Assembly (NCBI GenBank): GCA_963169135.1 | Contig: CAUJEQ010000104.1 | Coordinates: 1 to 10,767, forward strand | Reading direction: 5' to 3' | From: Chloroflexota bacterium | Lineage (GTDB): Bacteria; Chloroflexota; Dehalococcoidia; Tepidiformales; Tepidiformaceae | Length of the DNA stretch: 10,767 bases | Shown here: piece by piece, positions 6,397 to 10,767 of the stretch | Position numbering within the stretch: position 1 is the first letter of the stretch | Layout: each line of letters opens with the position of its first letter | Position numbers and translations under genes: made by a program | Notes under the pieces: generated by a model | Database searches by the model: none | Seen by the model: the letters and a program-made list of their open reading frames with translations, nothing else | Told to the model about the DNA's origin: nothing

Positions 6397-7402
6397 GGGT
6401 GATTTGCTCGGGCTTGCAGGACCAGGGACCCCACGCCGGCTTCCCGTACTCGATGTCTGCGGAAAACGCGAAGAGGGCGACGCGCAGGTTCGTCACCGGG
6501 TCGGACCAGAGGGCAAAGTCGGTGCCAGTGGCTTCGAACCAGTAGGGGATAAGTTGCATGAGACCGTACGTGCCATAGCCCACGGCGTCGGGACGGAGGC
6601 GGCTTTCACACCAGGCAACGCGGGAAACCTCGTCGAGGCGGTCCGCGGGCCAACCGGCGGCAGCGGCGACGGCCATGATTTCGCTAAAGGACAGCACGCC
6701 GGTGGCAACGACCGGCGGCGGCGCGGCAACGGCGGCCGGGGCCGGGGCCGGGGCGGGTTCCGGGGCTGGAGCGGGCTCCGGCTCGGGCTCCGGCTCGGAG
6801 GCGGCTTCGACTGGAGCCGGGATCACCTCGTCGGACACGCTCGCGGCCGCGGGTCCAGAATCGGGCGCCGCCGCTGGCACGGGCTCGGGAGCGCTGGTTT
6901 CAGCGGCAGGCTGCTCCACGGCGGCCTCTGCAGTTACGGCTTCCACCGCGGACCCCACGGTTACGGTCAGGCTCGGCGCCGGAGCCGCACTCCTGGTTGA
7001 TGGCACCAGCAGCGTGGAAACCTGCTCTGCGCTTGCGGTGGTCGAGAGCATGGAGAGCGGGTTGAGCTGGGGCGCCGACACTGACGCAGTGCCGCCGGAG
7101 AGGAGGTGGGCCGCCAGGAAGAAGGAGATCGAGAGCATGACGATCTCCGCGGGGCGGACGAACCAGGGCTGCGAAGGGGCCTGCGGTTCGCGCCAGCCCG
7201 GGCGCCCGAACTGCCCGGGGGCGTACCCCTGGCAACTTTCGGATGCGAGACGCAGGTAGGTTGGCTCGAACTCGGACTCGGCGGCGCGCACGGGGATGCG
7301 AAGCAGCCGGCCAGCAACCAGGGCGATGGCAAAGCCATAATCGACCCAGGCCGCAAGCCAGCTCGTGGCGCGCACCGGCCCCTTCAGGAGCCGAGCCGTC
7401 AC
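6389..7402 (-). CDS. Membrane-anchored lytic transglycosylase-like (SLT/lysozyme-fold) protein
   Basis: This 337-aa protein has a juxtamembrane N-terminal region with one moderately hydrophobic stretch (WLAAWVDYGFAIALVAGRLL, about 15-34) and one clear TM segment (AEIVMLSISFFLAAHLL, about 85-101). A low-complexity Ala/Pro/Glu/Ser linker runs from 107 to 234, and a C-terminal lysozyme-like domain from 235 to 337. In that domain WCESRLRPDAVGYGTYGLMQLIPYWF carries the expected catalytic Glu266 and the GxxGLMQ block of SLT-type transglycosylases, which cleave peptidoglycan glycan strands. Cys265 and Cys329 could form a disulfide. I chose the GTG at 7402 because AGGAG lies 8 bases upstream. The frame also continues to a TTG at 7486, which would add 28 residues with a weaker ribosome site. 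It converges with the SGNH gene and is divergent from cysS. Confidence 0.85.
   Translation of the reverse strand: MTARLLKGPVRATSWLAAWVDYGFAIALVAGRLLRIPVRAAESEFEPTYLRLASESCQGYAPGQFGRPGWREPQAPSQPWFVRPAEIVMLSISFFLAAHLLSGGTASVSAPQLNPLSMLSTTASAEQVSTLLVPSTRSAAPAPSLTVTVGSAVEAVTAEAAVEQPAAETSAPEPVPAAAPDSGPAAASVSDEVIPAPVEAASEPEPEPEPAPAPEPAPAPAPAAVAAPPPVVATGVLSFSEIMAVAAAAGWPADRLDEVSRVAWCESRLRPDAVGYGTYGLMQLIPYWFEATGTDFALWSDPVTNLRVALFAFSADIEYGKPAWGPWSCKPEQITLP
6728..6796 (-). repeat. Low-complexity repeat encoding an EP/AP dipeptide linker
   Basis: This stretch of the transglycosylase-like gene encodes alternating Glu-Pro and Ala-Pro dipeptides, seen on the plus strand as near-repeats of GGCTCC, GGGCTC and GGGGCC. 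Such rigid Pro-rich spacers commonly hold an envelope enzyme away from its membrane anchor. Replication slippage can change the length of such tracts between strains. Confidence 0.75.
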
Positions 7403-7432
7403 GCGGGTGTCTCCTCGCGTGAGGTATTCCTC
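7401..7432 (-). promoter_or_regulatory. Ribosome site of the transglycosylase-like gene within overlapping hairpins
   Basis: On the minus strand AGGAG (7415-7411) precedes the GTG at 7402 by 8 bases and decides the start. The same segment can form mutually exclusive stems. ACGCG/CGCGT (7420-7416 with 7405-7401) puts the SD in a 10-base loop. CCTC/GAGG (7424-7421 with 7416-7413) masks the SD. An upstream GAGG (7432-7429) can compete for the same CCTC. The stems are only 4-5 bp, so the switch idea is speculative. Confidence 0.4.
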
Positions 7433-7548
7433 ATAAGCACTTGGGCTCACCTGCCGGAACGCAAACCGGCCGTTGGCCGGCGGCAAGCAAGCCAGTCACC
7501 CCGCCAAAGAGTGGCCGTCAGGGTCGCACATTGCGCGCGCTAAGGGCA

Positions 7549-7568
7549 ATCGTTCCCTCCCCAACGAT
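7549..7568. repeat. Inverted repeat ATCGTT-N8-AACGAT
   Basis: Perfect 6-bp arms flank an 8-base pyrimidine spacer (CCCTCCCC) in the divergent gap upstream of cysS. Arm centres are 14 bases apart. It could be a regulator dyad or a weak hairpin; nothing else in the window repeats it. Confidence 0.3.
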
Positions 7569-7646
7569 CCGTGATACTCCGACCCCGAAACCGCGTCCCA
7601 GCTCCCCGGATTGAGCGGCTTCGGGTGCCCAAACCCGGCCTCCGTC

Positions 7647-7652
7647 TAAGAT
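7647..7652 (+). promoter_or_regulatory. Candidate -10 box (TAAGAT) for cysS
   Basis: TAAGAT lies 29 bases before the cysS ATG, which would give a leader of about 22 bases carrying the weak SD AGGA (7673-7676). It keeps the conserved T, A and final T positions. No good -35 hexamer is present 16-18 bases upstream. Confidence 0.35.
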
Positions 7653-7681
7653 GGATTTCTACTTCCTCCACAGGACGAACC

Positions 7682-9055
7682 ATGCAACTGACCGACACTC
7701 TCACCAACACCCGGCAAGAGCTCCTTCCCGCCCTCGCCGCCGACGGCGTGGTGCGCATGTACGTCTGTGGTGTGACTCCCTACGCCGAATCGCACGTGGG
7801 CCACGCCCTTCACGCGATCGTGTTCGATGTCCTTCGGCGCTATCTCGACTGGCGCGGGATCCCGGTGCGCCACGTCCAGAACTTCACCGACATCGACGAC
7901 AAGTTGATCGATCGGGCCCAGCGGCTCGGCGTGCCGATGAGCGAACTGGCGGAGCAGAACATCAGCGACTACTTTGCCCAGCTGAAAGCGATGAACGTGC
8001 AACCGGCGCACGTGTATCCACGCGTCACGGAGACGGTGCCGCAGATCCTTCGCTTCATCGAAGGACTCGTCGAAAGAGGCTTTGCCTATGCTTCCGGGGG
8101 CGACGTGTACTACCGCGTGCGCCAGTTCGGGGCCGACCGGTACGGCGCGCTCTCGCGGCGGGCCATCGACGACCTGCTCAGCGGCGCCCGGGTCGACCCG
8201 ACGGAGCTGAAGGACGATCCGCTCGACTTCGCTCTCTGGAAGGGCGCGAAGCCGGGCGAGCCGAGCTGGGACAGCCCGTGGGGGCCGGGACGCCCAGGAT
8301 GGCACATCGAGTGCTCGGCGATGGCGCTGGAGAACCTGGGCGAGCAGATCGACATCCATGGGGGCGGGGCCGACCTCATCTTCCCGCACCACACCAACGA
8401 GATCGCGCAGACCGAGGCGTACACGGGCAAGCCGCCCTTTGCCCGCATCTGGATGCACAACGCGCTCCTGCAGCTTGGCAGCGAAAAGATGTCGAAGTCG
8501 ATCGGGAACCTGGTGACCATCCAGGAGGCGCTGGACCAGTACGGGCCGGATGCGCTGCGGTTGTTCGTCATCACGAGCCACTACCGCAGCCCGGTGACCT
8601 ACACGGAAGATGCGCTCGAATCGGCGAAAGCCGGGGCCGACCGGTTGCGCAACGCTGCTTTCGGCGCCGCCGGAGCCAGCGGGCCGGCTCTGGATGCCGG
8701 GCCGTACCGGCAGCGGTTTATCGAGGCCATGGAAGACGATCTGAACACACCGCGCGCGCTCGCCGCGATGTTCGACCTCGCCCGCGAGGTGAACCGTGCG
8801 GGCACGGCGGGGCAGGACACCTCGGACGCACAGGCAGCCCTCCGTGAGCTTTGCGGCGTGCTCGGGCTCACGCTGCAGTCACCCGCGAAACAATCGCAGG
8901 AGACGGCCCCGTTCATCGATCTCCTGATCACGCTGCGCACCGAGCTCCGCGCCGCGAAACAGTGGGCCATCGCGGACCAGGTGCGCGATGGGCTGACCGC
9001 ACTCGGGGTAGAAATCAAGGACGGCGCCGAAGGGACGACCTGGTCGCTCAAGTAA
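7682..9055 (+). CDS. cysS: Cysteine--tRNA ligase (CysRS)
   Basis: The 457-aa product is a class I cysteinyl-tRNA synthetase, close to the usual length of about 460. It charges tRNA-Cys with cysteine in the cytoplasm. Visible signatures, in order, are VCGVTPY with zinc ligand Cys24 or neighbouring residues, the HIGH-type signature HVGH (34-37), GWHIECS with a second zinc Cys, FPHHTNEIAQTEA with His/Glu zinc ligands, and the KMSKS loop SEKMSKSIGN. A helical DALR-type anticodon-binding region follows and the protein ends in the expected short C-terminal domain. The ATG at 7682 matches the normal N-terminus and has a weak AGGA SD; longer starts upstream add a basic, unconserved stretch. It is followed by a strong hairpin and converges with the FAS1 gene. 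No regulatory T-box is seen. Confidence 0.97.
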   Translation: MQLTDTLTNTRQELLPALAADGVVRMYVCGVTPYAESHVGHALHAIVFDVLRRYLDWRGIPVRHVQNFTDIDDKLIDRAQRLGVPMSELAEQNISDYFAQLKAMNVQPAHVYPRVTETVPQILRFIEGLVERGFAYASGGDVYYRVRQFGADRYGALSRRAIDDLLSGARVDPTELKDDPLDFALWKGAKPGEPSWDSPWGPGRPGWHIECSAMALENLGEQIDIHGGGADLIFPHHTNEIAQTEAYTGKPPFARIWMHNALLQLGSEKMSKSIGNLVTIQEALDQYGPDALRLFVITSHYRSPVTYTEDALESAKAGADRLRNAAFGAAGASGPALDAGPYRQRFIEAMEDDLNTPRALAAMFDLAREVNRAGTAGQDTSDAQAALRELCGVLGLTLQSPAKQSQETAPFIDLLITLRTELRAAKQWAIADQVRDGLTALGVEIKDGAEGTTWSLK

Positions 9056-9077
9056 GGGCGGTGCTGCCCCTCGACGA

Positions 9078-9117
9078 ACGTGGAAACGGCCCCGTGCAGG
9101 CGGGGCCGTTTCCATGT
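9078..9117. terminator. Long perfect hairpin between convergent cysS and FAS1 genes
   Basis: A perfect 14-bp stem (9081-9094 with 9101-9114, containing GGAAACGGCCCCG) closes on the 6-base loop TGCAGG. One G-T pair and two more pairs extend it to 17 bp from 9078 to 9117. It lies wholly in the gap between the two stop codons (9055 and 9137), so it most likely ends transcription from both sides. Neither strand has a run of T after the stem, unlike a canonical intrinsic terminator. Confidence 0.8.
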
Positions 9118-9136
9118 GGAGGGAAGACGTAACGGG

Positions 9137-9679
9137 TTACTCGGGAAGAAGCACCTTATCGATGACGTGGATGACGCCGTTGCTGGCCTTCACGTCGGGC
9201 GTGGTGACGGTGGCGTCGTTAATCATGACCTTGCCGCCATCGACCATGATCTTCACCTCCTGGCCGTTGACGGTCTCGGCCTCGGTGAGCTTCACCACTT
9301 CGCTGGAGGGCACGTCACCAGCGATCACGTGGTAAGTGAGGACTGCCTTCAGCTTCTCCGGGTCGGCCAGGAGACCTTCGATGGTACCGGCCGGAAGGGC
9401 AGCGAACGCCGCGTCGGTGGGGGCGAGAACGGTGAACGGTCCAGGGCCCTTCAGCGTTTCGACCAGGCCGGCCGCCTCGAGGGCGGTCGCGAGCGTGGTG
9501 AAGTTACCGGCGCCGACAGCAGTGTCGACGATGTCCTTCAATTCTGCTGCGGGTTGCGTTGCTGTTGCAGCTGGCCCTCCGTCACCGCTGTCTTCATCAT
9601 CTCCACAAGCGACTGCAACCAGCGACAGCAGTGAGACGATTGCGAACAGCGGAAACAGCAATTTCCATTTCTTCATCAT
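9137..9679 (-). CDS. Fasciclin (FAS1) domain lipoprotein
   Basis: This 180-aa protein has a basic start (MMKKWK), a hydrophobic core (LLFPLFAIVSLLSLVAV) and VAVAC with Cys25, read as a lipobox, followed by an acidic GDDEDSGDGG tether. A single FAS1 domain fills residues 46-180. FTVLAPTDAAF (82-92) is the H1 region, LTYHV (114-118) the central YH motif, and NGVIHVIDKVLLP (167-179) the H2 region. The domain is extracytoplasmic and adhesive in function; the ligand is not known. The start ATG at 9679 is preferred over the next ATG at 9676 because GGAGG (minus strand, 9692-9688) lies 8 bases before it. It is divergent from htpX and converges with cysS. Confidence 0.92.
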   Translation of the reverse strand: MMKKWKLLFPLFAIVSLLSLVAVACGDDEDSGDGGPAATATQPAAELKDIVDTAVGAGNFTTLATALEAAGLVETLKGPGPFTVLAPTDAAFAALPAGTIEGLLADPEKLKAVLTYHVIAGDVPSSEVVKLTEAETVNGQEVKIMVDGGKVMINDATVTTPDVKASNGVIHVIDKVLLPE

Positions 9680-9738
9680 GAAAGGATCCTCCAGATATCC
9701 GGCAGAGTTCTCGCACTACACACTGTGGCGACTGGCCG

Positions 9739-9767
9739 GTTCGACTGATTTACGGCGGCGTTCGACT
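9739..9767. repeat. Direct repeat GTTCGACT, two copies 21 bases apart
   Basis: Identical 8-mers start at 9739 and 9760, which is two helical turns apart, in the gap between the divergent FAS1 and htpX genes. A third CGACT core starts at 9729. The position and phase suit a tandem regulator site for the FAS1 promoter; chance cannot be excluded from one sequence. Confidence 0.3.
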
Positions 9768-9804
9768 CTTCGATCACCGTCGTTGCGCACGGTGCTGCCG
9801 AAGG

Positions 9805-9814
9805 TAAGGAGGTG
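9805..9814 (+). promoter_or_regulatory. Near-perfect anti-SD match in the htpX leader
   Basis: TAAGGAGGTG is complementary to ten bases at the 16S rRNA 3' end. It lies 113 bases from the htpX ATG, too far to serve it, but 12 bases after its GGAGG core is the ATG (9825) of a 34-codon ORF. It is the strongest SD in the window. Confidence 0.45.
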
Positions 9815-9824
9815 TTGACCCGGA

Positions 9825-9929
9825 ATGGAACCGTGGCGGCAAGCAATCACGCTTACCGGAGATTTCCTCGTCTGCCATGGGGCATCGGGTATACTCCATG
9901 GCAGGAGGTATCCAGCTCTCGAACTATGA
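9825..9929 (+). CDS. Possible 34-aa leader peptide overlapping the htpX start
   Basis: The ATG at 9825 follows the strong SD at 9805-9814, with 12 bases between GGAGG and ATG, a little long. It encodes 34 residues, beginning MEPWRQAITL and ending in YPALEL. The TGA at 9927-9929 overlaps the htpX ATG at 9926-9928 as ATGA, a classic arrangement for translational coupling. Against it, a TATACT box at 9890-9895 would start transcription inside the ORF, and I recognise no family for the peptide. It could be a regulatory leader, or open by chance. Confidence 0.25.
   Translation: MEPWRQAITLTGDFLVCHGASGILHGRRYPALEL
9890..9895 (+). promoter_or_regulatory. Candidate -10 box (TATACT) for htpX
   Basis: TATACT is one base from the -10 consensus and predicts a start near 9902, leaving a leader of about 24 bases that begins almost exactly at AGGAGG (9903-9908). 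That SD is 17 bases from the htpX ATG, unusually far. No good -35 element is seen. Confidence 0.45.
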
Positions 9930-10767
9930 ACTTCATGAAAACCACAGTGCTGCTGGCGACCCTCACGGGCCTCCTCGTGGCCGTGGGGGGCCTTGTCGGA
10001 GGGACCGGCGGGGCAATACTTTTCCTCGTCTTCGCCGGCGTCATGAACTTCGCTGCCTACTGGTTCAGCGACAAGTTTGCCCTGCGCATGGCGGGCGCGC
10101 GGGAGATCCAGGAATCCGATGACCCCCACCTCTTCGCGATGGTTCGCGAGGTGGCGGAGCTTTCGCGCATGCCCATGCCGCGCGTCTACATCATCCAGAA
10201 CGATTCGCCCAACGCGTTCGCGACGGGGCGGAACCCGAAGCATGCGGTGGTAGCGGTCACGACCGGTATCCAGCGGCTCCTGACCGATCGCGAGTTGCGA
10301 GGCGTACTCGGCCACGAAATGGGCCACGTGAAGAACCGCGACATCCTGACGAGCTCGATCGTCGCCACGGTTGCGGGTGCGATTTCGATGATCGCCCAGG
10401 TACTGATGTGGACGAGCCTGTTTGGTGGGCGCGGGCGGGACCAGAACCCGTTCATCACGATCGCGGTAATCCTGATCGCGCCGATCGCCGCGACCATGCT
10501 CCAGCTCGGCATCAGCCGGCAGCGCGAATACGCGGCCGACAAGACGGGCGCCGAAGTGACCCGCGACCCCGAGGCGCTGGCGAGCGCGCTCGAGAAGCTG
10601 CAGCGCGGCGTTCAGATCCGGCCGATGCAGGAGACTCCTGCGCAGGAGGCGGTCTCGGCGTTGTACATCGTCAAGCCGTTCGGCGGCGCGGGTGGGATGT
10701 CGAAGCTGTTCAGCACGCACCCGCCGCTCGAAGAGCGCATCGAACGGCTGCGGAAGATGCGCGTCTA
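9926..10767 (+). CDS. htpX: Protease HtpX homolog, membrane zinc metalloprotease (3' end cut by window)
   Basis: The visible 280 residues are an M48-family HtpX, a membrane protease that degrades misfolded membrane proteins. Two N-terminal hydrophobic segments (about 6-24 and 28-47) are followed by the catalytic region VLGHEMGHVKNRD (128-139), where His130, Glu131 and His134 form the HEXXH site. A hydrophobic hairpin (about 143-166 and 175-194) comes next, then SRQREYAAD, whose Glu201 is the third zinc ligand. The C-terminus FSTHPPLEERIERLRKM is the usual family ending. The last two bases of the window are TA after a Val codon, so the stop probably falls one base outside. ATG 9926 and ATG 9935 are both possible starts; neither has an SD at normal spacing, and the leader is discussed separately. 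Promoter and FAS1 divergence suggest independent transcription. Confidence 0.96.
   Translation, partial: MNFMKTTVLLATLTGLLVAVGGLVGGTGGAILFLVFAGVMNFAAYWFSDKFALRMAGAREIQESDDPHLFAMVREVAELSRMPMPRVYIIQNDSPNAFATGRNPKHAVVAVTTGIQRLLTDRELRGVLGHEMGHVKNRDILTSSIVATVAGAISMIAQVLMWTSLFGGRGRDQNPFITIAVILIAPIAATMLQLGISRQREYAADKTGAEVTRDPEALASALEKLQRGVQIRPMQETPAQEAVSALYIVKPFGGAGGMSKLFSTHPPLEERIERLRKMRV

Larger units (their letters stand above)
7403..7681. other. Divergent intergenic region between the transglycosylase-like gene and cysS
   Basis: This gap of about 280 bases must hold the promoters for two divergent genes. It contains an inverted repeat CCGGCC-GTT-GGCCGG (7466-7480), a dyad ATCGTT-N8-AACGAT (7549-7568) and a candidate -10 box before cysS. 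The TTG at 7486 could extend the minus-strand gene into it. I see no small gene and no T-box leader. Confidence 0.5.

Noticed and set aside
7466..7480. CCGGCC-GTT-GGCCGG as a terminator or riboswitch
   Set aside because: It is a six-pair GC hairpin with no U-tract and no wider structure, and no gene ends there. I mention it only as an element of the intergenic region.
7403..7681. T-box leader upstream of cysS
   Set aside because: I see no T-box sequence, no specifier-loop architecture and no terminator/antiterminator pair before the cysS start.
1..10767. CRISPR arrays, tRNA or rRNA genes, insertion sequences, attachment sites
   Set aside because: No regular repeat-spacer series, cloverleaf with CCA-type end, transposase motif or flanking duplication was found on reading both strands.

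Overview
The window is GC-rich bacterial chromosome. It holds nine complete or near-complete protein genes plus the last codons of a tenth. I see no RNA genes, mobile elements, CRISPR arrays or integration scars. The gene content suggests a Chloroflexota-like or actinobacterial bacterium: a baeRF-type eRF1-like protein, a two-domain PPK2, a FAS1 lipoprotein, and GTG starts mixed with Shine-Dalgarno (SD) and near-leaderless starts. This placement is an inference from gene style, not a marker-gene assignment. The layout is that of an ordinary housekeeping and cell-envelope region with very short gaps and many convergent gene pairs.

Left part (1-4511). The tail of a probable Gfo/Idh/MocA oxidoreductase meets, tail to tail, a zinc metallo-beta-lactamase-fold hydrolase. 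Divergent from the hydrolase is an unrecognised 228-aa protein with an HGT motif and a plausible ADP-ribosyltransferase-like pattern. It is followed by a baeRF/VLRF1-like release-factor-family protein. The 3' end of the baeRF gene overlaps by 22 bp, antiparallel, the 3' end of a tandem-domain polyphosphate kinase 2 whose N-terminal P-loop is degenerate.

Middle part (4650-7402). Three envelope proteins lie together: a membrane protein with a TM segment at each end, a membrane-anchored SGNH (DUF459-like) hydrolase, and, convergent to it, a membrane-anchored lytic transglycosylase-like protein. The last two share one architecture: short cytoplasmic tail, TM helix, long Pro/Ala/Glu linker, and extracytoplasmic catalytic domain. 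An inverted repeat fills the gap between their stop codons.

Right part (7682-10767). Cysteinyl-tRNA synthetase runs into a long perfect hairpin shared with a convergent FAS1-domain lipoprotein. Divergent from the lipoprotein is htpX, a membrane zinc protease that the window cuts one base before its probable stop. The htpX leader contains a near-perfect anti-SD match and a 34-codon ORF whose stop overlaps the htpX start.

No clearly new multi-gene system is visible. The items most worth a second look are the HGT-motif protein, the baeRF protein and the htpX leader.
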